A program made the position numbers and the translations under genes. A stretch of 64,000 bases of DNA, from positions 186,001 to 250,000 of the forward strand of contig NZ_FOEF01000010.1 of assembly GCF_900110575.1 (NCBI RefSeq). The letters are read 5' to 3'. The notes under the pieces were generated by a model. The model searched no databases, was not told where the DNA came from, and was given only the letters and a program-made list of their open reading frames with translations. Source of the stretch: Amycolatopsis saalfeldensis. GTDB taxonomy: Bacteria; Actinomycetota; Actinomycetes; Mycobacteriales; Pseudonocardiaceae. This document shows, piece after piece, positions 46,475 through 55,282 of the stretch (positions within the stretch are counted from its first letter, which is position 1; each line of letters begins with the position of its first letter).

Positions 46475-47341
46475 ATGAAGGTGCTGGTGTACGGAGCCGG
46501 GGCGGTCGGCAGCGTGCACGCCGCCCGACTGCACGAGGCCGGCCACGACGTTTCGCTCCTCGCCCGGGGCGAGCGCCTGGCCACTCTGCGCCGCGACGGC
46601 CTGCGGCTCGCCGAGGGCGACAGCCCGGTCGTCCGGCGGCTGCCGGTGCCGGTGGTCGAGCACCCGGCCGGCGGGTACGACCTGACCGTCGTCATGGTCC
46701 GCGCCCATCAGGTGGACGCGGTGCTGGAGTCGCTCGCCGGCCTCGACGGCGACGTGCTGTTCCTGCTCAACTGGGCGGCCGGCGCGGAGCCGCTGGGCGC
46801 GGTGATCGGCCGCGAGCGCGTGCTGCTCGGCTTCCCCGCGGCCGCCGGCGTGCTGGACGGCGACGTGGTCCGCTACCGCGCGGCCAGCGCCGTGACCCGC
46901 CTGGTCCCGATGCCGATCGGCGAACCCGGCGGCCGGGCCACCCCGCGGCTGGACCGGATCTTGGCGGCGTTCCGCGCCACCGGGATCAACGCCAGGGCCG
47001 AGCCGCGGATGGACGACTACCTCAGGACGCACGCCGCGTTCGCGGTGCCACTCGAGCAGGCCACGAACGCCGCGGGCGGCCCGGTGGCGCTGGCCGCCGA
47101 TCCGGACGCCGTCCGCCAGGCGGTCCGCCGCATGCGACAGCACCTGGCCGCGCTGCCGACCGCGCCGGTCCCCCGCGGGTTCGCCGCGCTGCGAATCATC
47201 CCCGAAGGGCTGCTCGTGGCCATGCTGCGGCGCTTTTTGCGGAGCCCCACCGCCGCGCACTCAGGGCTCGTCAACACCGCGCCCGCGGCGACGGCCGAAC
47301 TGGAATGCGTGGCCGAACAACTGCGCGCTTACGCCGGATGA
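46475..47341 (+). CDS. Ketopantoate reductase-family protein (ApbA/PanE-like)
   Basis: 288 residues from ATG 46475 (MKVLVYGAGAVGSVHAARLHEAGHDVSLLARGERLATL), with the NADPH-binding GAGAVG at residue 7. The C-terminal ApbA_C domain is recognisable, but the usual catalytic K-x4-N pattern is not clear: where family members have a Lys, this one reads EQATNAAGG near 195. It is therefore more likely a paralog of unknown substrate than the housekeeping panE. It is under the divergent TetR gene. Its stop is only 3 nt from the stop of the toxin gene. Confidence 0.8.
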   Translation: MKVLVYGAGAVGSVHAARLHEAGHDVSLLARGERLATLRRDGLRLAEGDSPVVRRLPVPVVEHPAGGYDLTVVMVRAHQVDAVLESLAGLDGDVLFLLNWAAGAEPLGAVIGRERVLLGFPAAAGVLDGDVVRYRAASAVTRLVPMPIGEPGGRATPRLDRILAAFRATGINARAEPRMDDYLRTHAAFAVPLEQATNAAGGPVALAADPDAVRQAVRRMRQHLAALPTAPVPRGFAALRIIPEGLLVAMLRRFLRSPTAAHSGLVNTAPAATAELECVAEQLRAYAG

Positions 47342-47344
47342 CCG

Positions 47345-50300
47345 CTAGCCCCCGCTTCCCGAAGGGCCGGCCTTCACGCCCTGCGCGATGGGAGCGCCGC
47401 CGAATTCGCCGAGCGGTTTGAAGCCGAGCGAGTCCGGATCCGCGCCGGTCATGACATTCACGACGTTGCCCTTTCCGGGGACGTAACCGACGATCGCCTC
47501 CGCGGGGATCGTGCCGTCGTGCGCCCATTCCTTCTGCTCGGGGAACCATTCCTTCCCGCCGGTGCTCTTGTAGTAGTCGGACACGTTCACCAGCTTGTTC
47601 GGATCGGGCAGCTTGGAGGTGTCGATTTTGTACAGGTACGAATCCGGGGACGCGATCTGGGCGTCGCCCATCCCGCCGTACTCCCCGCTGGAGACCCACT
47701 GGCTGTCGCCCTTGGAGCTGCCGCCGCCGGTGTACTTTCCCTCGACGTGCTCCTGCAGCGTCAGGCTCCCGTCGGGCTTGACCGGCTTGAACCCGCCGTC
47801 CTCCACGATGTTGGCCGGGTTGCGGCCCGGGCCGTAGAGGCTCGGCCGCCCGTCCCAGCGGTAGATGTACTGCGGCGGCCCGGTCGGCCCTTTCTGCTTC
47901 TTCTTGAACGGGTTGAGCTTCTTGATCTTCTCCTTCAGGCCCTTCATGCAGATGAGCCCGAGCGGGTCGAGATAGGTCAACGGGTTGTCGACGTAAGCGT
48001 GGTTGTTCGGCGCCGGGTTCAGCCCGAGCGGGTCCGGGCTCAGATAACTGGCCGTGGCGGGGTTGTAATAACGGTTGAGATTGTAGTTCAGCCCCGTTTC
48101 GGTGTCGTGGTACTGACCGGGGAAACGCAGCGGGAAATCGGCCTCGCCGACCGGCCGGGCGAAATCGGCGCCCCACAGGTCGGTGGTGTGCCAGGTGATG
48201 CGGCCGTCCGGCGTGACCAGCTCGGTGGGCGTGCCGACCAGGTCGGTGACGATGGCGTGGAACGCGACGTCGACCGCCTTCTGGTCGGGCCGGGCCCGGC
48301 GCCGCGACTGCGCGACGACGCGGTGGGTGCCGGGCTGCCAGTCCCAGGTCGTGACGTCGGAGCGGCCGCCGACCGTGACGTGCTGCTCGGCGATCCGGGT
48401 GCCCTCCCAGGCGAACCAGGTCTCGCTGATGAGCTTGTCCTCGCGGTCCAGGCAGCGTTTCGCGATGCGCCGGTCCAGCGCGTCGTAGAGGTAACGCCAG
48501 GTGCTGCCGTCCGGCGTCTTCACCGCGACCAGGTGGTCCTCGGCGTCCCAGGTGTAGCTCCACTGACGGATTCCGGACGCGCTGATCCCCGACGCGGTGC
48601 GCCGGGTCGCCCGCACGACCCGGCCCTGCCGGTCGTGGTCGTAGGTCACGTCCGCCGCCTGGTGCACCAGGGTCCCGCCGACCCGGCGCTCCACCGGGCC
48701 GCGCGCGGTCGGCGTCTCGGCGCGGACCAGGTTGCCGTTGAGGTCGTAGGCGTAGGACTCGCTCCAGCCGGCCGCGCGGACCGCGTTGACCCGGCCGCTG
48801 TCGTCGAGTTCGAAGCTGCGGGTGCCGCGGATCCGGTCGGCGATCTGGACCGGGTGCCCGTCGGCGCGGTAGGTGAGCGCGCGCTGCTGCAGGGTGCGGG
48901 ACGGGGCGCCGTCCGGCTGCTCGGCGTGGATCGACTGCCGCACGACCCGGCCGAGCGGGTCGAAGCCCTGCCGCACCGTGATCCCGGCCCCGAACCGCCG
49001 GGCGACCTCGTGCCCGCCGGCGTCGCGCTCGAACGCGATCCGGCCGCCGGCCGCGGCGAGCGTGAGCGGCTGCCCGGTCCCGTCGTAGGTCCAGCTGGAC
49101 ACGGCGCCGCTCGGGGTCGTGCGCGAAAGGACCTGGCCGAGCGCGTCGTAGGTGTAGGAGGTGCGACGGCCGTTGAGCGTCTCGGCGACGATCCGGCCGG
49201 CCTCGTCGTAAGCGAATTCGAGGCGGTGCCCGGGACCGCCCGCGGCGGCCACGCGGCCGGATTCGTCGAACGTGCGGGTGTAGGCGCCGTGCTCGTTGCG
49301 GTGCTCGACCAGCCGGCCCTGCTCGTCGTAGCGGTAGCTCGCCCACTGCCCGGCTCCGTTGACCCGCCGGACCAGCTGCCCGGCCGCGTCGTAGGAAAAA
49401 GTCCGGGTGGATCCGTCGAAGTCCTTCTCCAGCAACAGGTTTCCCACCGCGTCGTACTCGTACACCCAGGTCAGCCCGGTCGGCCCGGTGACCTTCCGCA
49501 GCCGCAGCTCGGTGTCGTAGCCGTAGGTGTAGCGGGCGCCGGTCGGGTCGACCCGGGCCGTGACCTCGCCGAACGGGCCGTATTCGAACCGGGTCTCCGC
49601 CCCCGACGGTCCACTGTGGACGAGCAGGTTGCCCTCCGCGTCGTGCTCCCACTCCTCGCGGCTGCCGTCCGGCTCCACCCGCCAGGCCGGCCGGCCCTCG
49701 ATGGTCCAGTTCATCCGGACGACCCCGCCGAGCGGGTCGACCACGGACACCACCCGGCCGAACGCGTCGTGCGCGTACCGGGTCCTCGCCCCGGACGGCT
49801 CGACCACCTCCACCGGGAGCCCGGCCGCGTTGGTGCGGAACCGGGTCACCTGGCCGAGTTCGTCCGTCAGCGCGACGAGGTCGCCGCGGTCCCCATAGGC
49901 GTACGTGCGCGAGACGCCGCCCGGGCCGCTTTCGGAGACCACCTTGCCGTTCTCGTCGTACGCCAGCTCCCACACTTCGCCGTCCGGGCCCGTCACTCGC
50001 ACCGGGCGCACCGCCTGGTCGTACACGACTTCACGAGACGCTCCGCCTGAGACCTCCTGCCGCAGGGCGCGTCCTTCGCGCGGCTGGACCCGGTTCGTGC
50101 GCCCGATCGCGTCGGTCGTCGACAGCCGCATCCCGAACCGGCTGTACTCGGTGACGGTCTCCGCGCCGAGCGGGTCCACGACCTTGGTGACCTGGTTCAG
50201 CTCGTTCCAGTGGTAGCGCGTCTCGTGCCCGAGCGAGTCGGTCTGGGTGGTGACCCGGTTTTCGAGGTCGTAGGCGAACTTCCCGGTGAGAACGTCGCCG

Positions 50301-52132
50301 GTCCCCTCGGTGCGGACGACGCGGCCCGACTCGTCGAAGTGGTACCGGTAGGTCTGCCCGACCCGGTCGAACCACGCGACGACCCGGTCCCGGTCGTCGT
50401 ACTCGTACCGCATCGGCCGCCCGCGGGAGTCGGCCACCTGCTCGAGCCGGCCGCGGGCATCGTAGGCGAAGGACACCACGGTCACGTCCGGCCCGTTGGC
50501 GCGCACCATCCGCAGATCGGCGATCCGGGGCCCCGCCGCGGTGTCCACGTGGCCGAACCGCACGTGGTAGCCGCCCGAGTGGCGCATTTCGGCCGGTGCG
50601 CCCGTCTCGTCGCGTACGAACGTCATCCAGTTCCCGTGCCGGTCCCCCACCGTCTTCAATGGACGGACGTCACCGCCGGCGGCCGGAAAGCTCAGCGTCA
50701 GGCCGGATTCCGGACGTCCGATGAGGACGGTGTCGCTCTCCCGGTTCCACCGCAGCGGCCAGCGCGCGCCTTCCACCGGCAGCACGAGATCCCCGTCCCC
50801 GGCGGGATGGGGGTAGTGCAGCACGACCCCGTCCGCGGCGGCGTAGTGGAGGCCGCTGCCGTCCGCCTCGACCCGCTGGTCCAGCGTCGAGCTCCACTCC
50901 TTCCCGAACCACAAACCCTTGCGGTAGCCGGAAACGTGCGTCCGCTCGAACAGCACGGGCAGCACGCCCGGCAGGCCGAGGTCCTCCTGCGTGGTGAACA
51001 TCTCGCCGGTCACCAGGTCGACCGGGTCGCCGCCGGCCGTCCGGTCCGGCGGCGGGGACGACTCGTCGACCGGCTTCTTGCCGCCCGAGCCGAGCGGGTC
51101 GCTCTTGCCCGGATCGCCTTTGGGCGTGCTGGACGTGTGGGTGCCGCCGTCCGGCAACGGGTCGCTCTTGGGGGTGTCGGGCCCGCTGTCCGGCCCGCCG
51201 TCGGGCGTGGTGTCGTTCTTCGGCGGCGGACTGTGATCGCCCTGGGGCGAGGTGGACCCGTTGTCCTTCGGCGGGCTGTGATCACCGGACGGCGTGGTGG
51301 AATCCCCGCCACCCTTGGTCGGCGGAGCCTTCGGTGTGCTGTCGATCTTCGACGTCTTCGGCGGCGCCTCGATCTTGCCGCCCTTCAGGCCCTTCAACGC
51401 TTTCCCGGCGTCCTCGAACAGTGTCCCGGCCTTCTTCAGCAGCGGGATCAACGCCTTGAGCGCCTTGACCAGCTTCGTCGTGACGTCCGCGATCTTCGAC
51501 GCCGTCTTCGCGACCGCGGCGACCACCTGCGGCACGACCCAGGTCAGGCCGATCCCGAGGGTGAACACCACCTGCAACGCCCAGCTGATCATGTGCCCGA
51601 TCAGCTCCGAGATGATGTCGCGCACCAAAGTCCGGACCGCACCAACCACCTCACCCGCGGTCTTCACCCCGGACGACGCACCCTCACACCCCTTCTGCGC
51701 CGACTGAAGCAACGCCACGGTGTCCTGGCTCCGCTGCCGGTACGCGTCGCCCGCCGGACCGGTCCACGACTGGAGATCGGCCTTGACCATCGCGTCCAAA
51801 TCCTGGCCGACACTCTCCAGCTCTTTCGCGATGTTCGCCCAGGTTTGCGACTGCGCCGCGATTTCATCCGCATTGCCCGTCAGCCCGTTCAACGCTTCCT
51901 TCAACGGACCGACATGCTCCATCAACCAGCTCACACCCGCGGCCAGGATCGCACCGAACGGATCCATCGCCATCGACAACGCATCCAGCGCCGTACCCAC
52001 CGCGCCCATCGCCACCGAAGCCCAGTCACCCGACTTGATCGCATCCGACAACCCCGCCGCCGACTCGGCCAGCGAAATGCCCGAATACGCCTTCGTCGAA
52101 TCCTCCGTCGGCGCAACCAGCGGATTGCTCAC
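47345..52132 (-). CDS. RHS-repeat polymorphic toxin with WXG-type N-terminus and ADP-ribosyltransferase-like C-terminus
   Basis: 1595 residues from GTG 52132, with GAGGAGG 8 nt upstream. Residues 1-190 are helical, with LQSWTGPAGDAYRQR (WxG motif), as in substrates of type VII (ESX) secretion. A Pro/Ser/Gly-rich linker (260-375) leads to a DUF6531 start (GGDPVDLVTGEMFTTQED). YD/RHS repeats (e.g. YRYDEQGRLVEHRNEHGAYT) fill about 380-1350. The RHS core ends with YVDNPLTYLDPLGL, the usual toxin boundary. The last 202 residues hold YIYRWDGR (Arg near 1425), WVSSGEY (near 1480) and EQKEW-AHDGTIPAEAIVGY (QxE near 1533), an R-S-QxE pattern of pierisin/Scabin-type ADP-ribosyltransferases. The next gene is convergent, so no immunity gene follows in the usual place. 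Confidence 0.9.
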   Translation of the reverse strand: MSNPLVAPTEDSTKAYSGISLAESAAGLSDAIKSGDWASVAMGAVGTALDALSMAMDPFGAILAAGVSWLMEHVGPLKEALNGLTGNADEIAAQSQTWANIAKELESVGQDLDAMVKADLQSWTGPAGDAYRQRSQDTVALLQSAQKGCEGASSGVKTAGEVVGAVRTLVRDIISELIGHMISWALQVVFTLGIGLTWVVPQVVAAVAKTASKIADVTTKLVKALKALIPLLKKAGTLFEDAGKALKGLKGGKIEAPPKTSKIDSTPKAPPTKGGGDSTTPSGDHSPPKDNGSTSPQGDHSPPPKNDTTPDGGPDSGPDTPKSDPLPDGGTHTSSTPKGDPGKSDPLGSGGKKPVDESSPPPDRTAGGDPVDLVTGEMFTTQEDLGLPGVLPVLFERTHVSGYRKGLWFGKEWSSTLDQRVEADGSGLHYAAADGVVLHYPHPAGDGDLVLPVEGARWPLRWNRESDTVLIGRPESGLTLSFPAAGGDVRPLKTVGDRHGNWMTFVRDETGAPAEMRHSGGYHVRFGHVDTAAGPRIADLRMVRANGPDVTVVSFAYDARGRLEQVADSRGRPMRYEYDDRDRVVAWFDRVGQTYRYHFDESGRVVRTEGTGDVLTGKFAYDLENRVTTQTDSLGHETRYHWNELNQVTKVVDPLGAETVTEYSRFGMRLSTTDAIGRTNRVQPREGRALRQEVSGGASREVVYDQAVRPVRVTGPDGEVWELAYDENGKVVSESGPGGVSRTYAYGDRGDLVALTDELGQVTRFRTNAAGLPVEVVEPSGARTRYAHDAFGRVVSVVDPLGGVVRMNWTIEGRPAWRVEPDGSREEWEHDAEGNLLVHSGPSGAETRFEYGPFGEVTARVDPTGARYTYGYDTELRLRKVTGPTGLTWVYEYDAVGNLLLEKDFDGSTRTFSYDAAGQLVRRVNGAGQWASYRYDEQGRLVEHRNEHGAYTRTFDESGRVAAAGGPGHRLEFAYDEAGRIVAETLNGRRTSYTYDALGQVLSRTTPSGAVSSWTYDGTGQPLTLAAAGGRIAFERDAGGHEVARRFGAGITVRQGFDPLGRVVRQSIHAEQPDGAPSRTLQQRALTYRADGHPVQIADRIRGTRSFELDDSGRVNAVRAAGWSESYAYDLNGNLVRAETPTARGPVERRVGGTLVHQAADVTYDHDRQGRVVRATRRTASGISASGIRQWSYTWDAEDHLVAVKTPDGSTWRYLYDALDRRIAKRCLDREDKLISETWFAWEGTRIAEQHVTVGGRSDVTTWDWQPGTHRVVAQSRRRARPDQKAVDVAFHAIVTDLVGTPTELVTPDGRITWHTTDLWGADFARPVGEADFPLRFPGQYHDTETGLNYNLNRYYNPATASYLSPDPLGLNPAPNNHAYVDNPLTYLDPLGLICMKGLKEKIKKLNPFKKKQKGPTGPPQYIYRWDGRPSLYGPGRNPANIVEDGGFKPVKPDGSLTLQEHVEGKYTGGGSSKGDSQWVSSGEYGGMGDAQIASPDSYLYKIDTSKLPDPNKLVNVSDYYKSTGGKEWFPEQKEWAHDGTIPAEAIVGYVPGKGNVVNVMTGADPDSLGFKPLGEFGGAPIAQGVKAGPSGSGG

Positions 52133-52303
52133 GCGCGCGACCTCCTCATCCTGCCGGCCGAGTGACGGTCGCAATTATCAAGCAGTGTCCGGGCGCCCAC
52201 CGCCGTCGCCCAGCAGCCGGGTCCTTCCTTCACCCGATCGTCGGCACCCGTTCGCCCGACTGGCCCTGCCGGGGACCACCGAGCGTGAGCACGGGCTCAC
52301 GGC

Positions 52304-52918
52304 TCAGCGGTAGTTGTCCCAGAGTTTCCGGATCGTCGCCCAGGTCGGTTTCGGGCCGGGCAACGGCGTGGCGTTCGGCGCGCGCAGGCCGTCCAGGACG
52401 ATGCCGAGGGTGCGCCCCCGCAGCGTCGCCGGGCGCATCCCGTCCAGCTCCGGGCGGCTGCGAAGCTCGGTGAGCAGCAGGACGACGTCGTGCGCGGTGA
52501 TGTCCGCACGCAGGACGCCGGCCGACTGGGCGCGCGTCACCAGGCGCTGGACCCGGGTGCGCGCGGCCCGGCTGGCGGCCAGGATCTCGTCGGTGACGGG
52601 GAACGCCTTGCCCGGCGACGGCGCGCCGGACAGCCCCGAGTCGAGGCAGGCGCGGATGAACGACGTGAAGCCGTGCCACGGGTCCGGGTCGGCGAGCCCG
52701 CGCAGCGCCTCTTCGCCGGTCTGCACGATGTTCCGCTTGAGCAGCTCGCGCATCAGGTTCTCCTTCGCCGGGTAACGGCGGTAGAGGGTGCCCATGCCGA
52801 CGCCCGCGCGGGCGGCGATCGCGGAGACCGGGGCGTCGGCGCCCTGTTCGAGGAAGACCTCGCGGGCGGCGGCCAGCACCCGGTCGTCGTTGCGGAGGGC
52901 GTCGGAGCGGCGGGCCAT
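52304..52918 (-). CDS. TetR-family regulator
   Basis: 204 residues. HTH: NDDRVLAAAREVFLEQGADAPVSAIAARAGVGMGTLYRRYPAKENLMRELL (residues 10-60). The C-terminal domain is of the SBD-like TetR type (ITAHDVVLLLTELRSRPELDG). TAGTCT ends 6 nt before the ATG without a ribosome binding site, so the transcript is probably leaderless. Divergent from an SDR gene with a palindrome between them. Confidence 0.9.
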   Translation of the reverse strand: MARRSDALRNDDRVLAAAREVFLEQGADAPVSAIAARAGVGMGTLYRRYPAKENLMRELLKRNIVQTGEEALRGLADPDPWHGFTSFIRACLDSGLSGAPSPGKAFPVTDEILAASRAARTRVQRLVTRAQSAGVLRADITAHDVVLLLTELRSRPELDGMRPATLRGRTLGIVLDGLRAPNATPLPGPKPTWATIRKLWDNYR

Positions 52919-52972
52919 GGGCGAAGACTAGCCGAGGCCCCCGCTTCCGGTGTTAAAGTGCGGGCATCGGGA

Positions 52973-52993
52973 AACGGAGTGGAGCGCTCCGTT
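52973..52993. promoter_or_regulatory. TetR operator between divergent TetR and SDR genes
   Basis: AACGGAG (52973-52979) and CTCCGTT (52987-52993) are perfect arms around 7 nt. Inside, GGAGCGCTCC (52981-52990) is a second, nested perfect palindrome, giving two overlapping symmetries. Confidence 0.78.
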
Positions 52994-53015
52994 CCGTATT
53001 GGAGGGGAGCCGGGC

Positions 53016-53807
53016 GTGACAACCAGGATCTTGCAGGGACGGACCGCGTTCGTGACCGGGGGCAGCCGCGGCATCGGGGCGGCGGTCGCGCGGGCCCTCG
53101 GCGAGCACGGCGCCGACGTCGCGGTGAACTACCACTCGAACGCGGCGGCGGCCGAGGCCGTGACCGCACACGTGATCGCCCACGGCGGCAAAGCCGTTGC
53201 GGTGCAAGGGGATGCCGGCGACGCCGGGCAGGTCGAGCGGATGACCGAGCAGGCGCGCGCCGCGCTCGGGGACATCAACGTGCTCGTCTGCAACGTCATC
53301 GGCGACACCCGAGCGCTCGGCGCGCTGTTCCGCGCCACCGGGTCCGTTGTGGACAGTCTGGACCGGGTCCGCGGCGTCCGGGAGGTCACCACCACGGCGC
53401 TGGACGCCGCACTGCTGGCCTGCCACTTCGTCGTGCCGCAGATGCGGCGGCGCGGCGGCGGGTCGATCGTGTTCATCGGCGCGTCCGGCACGCACTCCTC
53501 GACGCCGGGGCTGGCGGAGGTCTCCGTGGCCAAGAGCGCGCAGGACGCGCTGGCCCGCTCGCTCGCGGTGGAGCTGGCGCCGGACGGCATCCGGGTCAAC
53601 ACCGTCGCGCCCGGCCTGGTGCCGACCGACGCGAACGCCGGCCCGCACCAGGAGCAGATGATCCAGCGGGTCGAGGGCGCCACCCCGGCCGGCACCGTGA
53701 CCACTGTGGACGAAGTGGCCGACACCGTCGTCGCGCTGGCCAGCGACCTCGGCCGCCGCGTCACCGGCGTTTTCGTGCCCCTAGACGGCGGCCGGACACT
53801 GACCTGA
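53016..53807 (+). CDS. SDR-family oxidoreductase with Val at the Tyr position
   Basis: 263 residues from GTG 53016, with GGAGGGGAG upstream. TGGSRGIGAAVARAL near residue 14 is the NAD(P) motif; then QGDAGDAG, the serine in IVFIGASGTHSS near 155 and VAKSAQDALARSLAVELAPDGIRVNTVAPGLV. The site normally YxxxK reads VSVAK: Lys is present but Tyr is Val. NAG is also changed (VCNVIGD). Standard SDR catalysis is therefore doubtful. Divergent TetR with a shared palindrome suggests an inducible gene. Confidence 0.85.
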   Translation: MTTRILQGRTAFVTGGSRGIGAAVARALGEHGADVAVNYHSNAAAAEAVTAHVIAHGGKAVAVQGDAGDAGQVERMTEQARAALGDINVLVCNVIGDTRALGALFRATGSVVDSLDRVRGVREVTTTALDAALLACHFVVPQMRRRGGGSIVFIGASGTHSSTPGLAEVSVAKSAQDALARSLAVELAPDGIRVNTVAPGLVPTDANAGPHQEQMIQRVEGATPAGTVTTVDEVADTVVALASDLGRRVTGVFVPLDGGRTLT

Positions 53808-53813
53808 GCCGGC

Positions 53814-54254
53814 TCAGACCTGGCGGGCCGTCGCCATCGCGCGTTCGGCTTCCCAGAACGCGCGCATCGACTTGATCAGCCCGTCGGCGCCGACGCGGTA
53901 GACGAACACCCCGTCGGTGTCGACGCGGTAGCCGCCGGGCAGGAACGTGGTGATGGTGCCGAAGTTCGCCACCTCGTCGCCGGCGGCGAACGAGTCGCGG
54001 ATGACGAACTCGAAGCGCTCGACGTGCGCGATGGTCTTGTCCCAGAACGCCCCGATGCCCTCGTGCCCGGCGTGGCCCTGGCCCGTCTCGTCGAGCATCG
54101 ACGGGCCGACCGGGTCCTCCACCAGCGCGTCGGGCGCGAACAGCGCCAGCCAGCCGTCCTTGTCCCCCGCCGTCACCGCCGTCATCGAGCGGAACGCGGC
54201 GACGCGCGCCGGCGGCTGCTCGGCCTCGGCGTCCCAGCTGACCTCGACTCCCAT
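53814..54254 (-). CDS. SnoaL-like (NTF2-fold) protein
   Basis: 146 residues from ATG 54254, 1 nt after the upstream stop (TGACATG), so translation is coupled. FRSMTAVTAGDKDGWLALFAPDALVEDPVGPSMLDETGQGHAGHEGIGAFWDKTIA is the typical NTF2/SnoaL first half, followed by beta strands (DEVANFGTITTFLPGGYRVDTDGVFVYRV). The related family includes steroid delta-isomerase-like and polyketide cyclase-like enzymes. Together with the F420-type oxidoreductase upstream and a KstR-like motif, it suggests sterol or lipid metabolism, as inference. Confidence 0.85.
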   Translation of the reverse strand: MGVEVSWDAEAEQPPARVAAFRSMTAVTAGDKDGWLALFAPDALVEDPVGPSMLDETGQGHAGHEGIGAFWDKTIAHVERFEFVIRDSFAAGDEVANFGTITTFLPGGYRVDTDGVFVYRVGADGLIKSMRAFWEAERAMATARQV

Positions 54255-54255
54255 G

Positions 54256-55131
54256 TCACTCCCCGAATTTCGCGATGACCTCGGCCCCGAACTTGCGGAT
54301 CGCGTCGAGCTTCGGGCCCACCTCGGCCTCGAAACCGACGCCTTCGAACACCCACGGCATGGTGATGATGTCGGTGACGCCCGCTTCGGCCTGCTCACGG
54401 TAGCCGTCGAGGCCGAACCGGTCGATGCACACGGCCTGGTACTCGAACGGGTCGTCCGCCCGGCCGCGCTCGGCGAGCAGCTCCTTGAGCCGCGCGATGG
54501 TGGTGCGCAGGTCGTCGAGCTTCATCATCGCCGAGGACCAGCCGTCGGCGACCCGCGCGGCGCGGCGGAGCGCGACCTCGGTGTGGCCGCCGATGTAGAA
54601 GGGCACCCGCTTCGGCGGCGTCGGGCTCATCTGCAGCTTGTCGAAGTCGAAGAACTCGCCGTGGTACTCGACCATGCCGCCGTCGAGGATCAGCCGCATC
54701 GCGTCGATCGCCTCGTCCACGCGCTTGCCGCGCTTCTCGTACGGCGCGCCGCACCACTCGAACTCTTCCGGCGACCAGCCGACGCCGAGCCCGAGGCCGA
54801 ACCGGCCGCCGGTCAGCGCCGCGACCGAATTCACCTGGCGGGCGAGCAGCACCGGGTTGCGCGAGCCGAGCTTCAGCACGGAGGTGTAGAACTCGATCCG
54901 CTCGGTCACCGCGCCCATCGACGCCGTCGCGACCAGCGGGTCGACCCAGGGCGTGTCCGCGGTCCAGAACCGGCTTCCGTCGGGCGTGTAGGGATAGTCC
55001 GCGGACACCTGCTCCGAGTAGAACAGCGAGTCCGGCAGCACGATCGAGGAGAAACCGGCCTCCTCGGCGGCGCGGGCCAGCTCGCCCAGCTGATCGAGGG
55101 GGTTCATCGCGATCGACAGGGAGAACTTCAT
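54256..55131 (-). CDS. LLM-class F420-dependent oxidoreductase
   Basis: 291 residues from ATG 55131 (MKFSLSIAMNPLDQLGELARAAEEAGFSSIVLPDSLFY), a TIM-barrel luciferase-like protein. Family marks: VTERIEFYTSVLKLGSRNPVLLARQVNSVAALTGGRFGLGLGVGWSPEEFEWCG (residues 77-130) and VPFYIGGHTEVALRRAARVADGWSSA near 180. These enzymes use F420 (or FMN) to oxidise or reduce organic substrates. No ribosome binding site; TATAGT lies 6 nt before the ATG, so leaderless. Coupled to the SnoaL-like gene. Confidence 0.9.
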   Translation of the reverse strand: MKFSLSIAMNPLDQLGELARAAEEAGFSSIVLPDSLFYSEQVSADYPYTPDGSRFWTADTPWVDPLVATASMGAVTERIEFYTSVLKLGSRNPVLLARQVNSVAALTGGRFGLGLGVGWSPEEFEWCGAPYEKRGKRVDEAIDAMRLILDGGMVEYHGEFFDFDKLQMSPTPPKRVPFYIGGHTEVALRRAARVADGWSSAMMKLDDLRTTIARLKELLAERGRADDPFEYQAVCIDRFGLDGYREQAEAGVTDIITMPWVFEGVGFEAEVGPKLDAIRKFGAEVIAKFGE

Positions 55132-55137
55132 GCCCGG

Positions 55138-55153
55138 ACTATAACCTGTTCTA
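55138..55153 (-). promoter_or_regulatory. Leaderless promoter overlapping a KstR-like operator
   Basis: On the minus strand TAGAACAGGTTATA (55153-55140) fits the TnnAACnnGTTnnA pattern of the mycobacterial cholesterol regulator KstR. It overlaps the -10 TATAGT (55143-55138), which lies 6 nt before ATG 55131. The site would let a KstR-type repressor block the LLM/SnoaL operon. Confidence 0.6.
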
Positions 55154-55282
55154 GTTTGCGGGGCCATCGGCCGGGCGGGGTGCTCCACGTCACGTCCCGG
55201 GAACCTCCCGGGTACTGTCCGCGTTGTCCGGTTCAACGGCGGCCACCCAGCCGCCGCGTCCGCTGAACACGTGGAGTGACCC

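Noticed and set aside
46475..47341. PanE-like gene as the toxin's immunity gene
   Set aside because: It is on the opposite strand, has its own TetR partner and a dehydrogenase fold, so there is no reason to link it to the RHS toxin.
46475..47341. Housekeeping panE
   Set aside because: No pantothenate genes are adjacent, the catalytic Lys/Asn pattern is unclear, and TetR control is atypical for biosynthesis.
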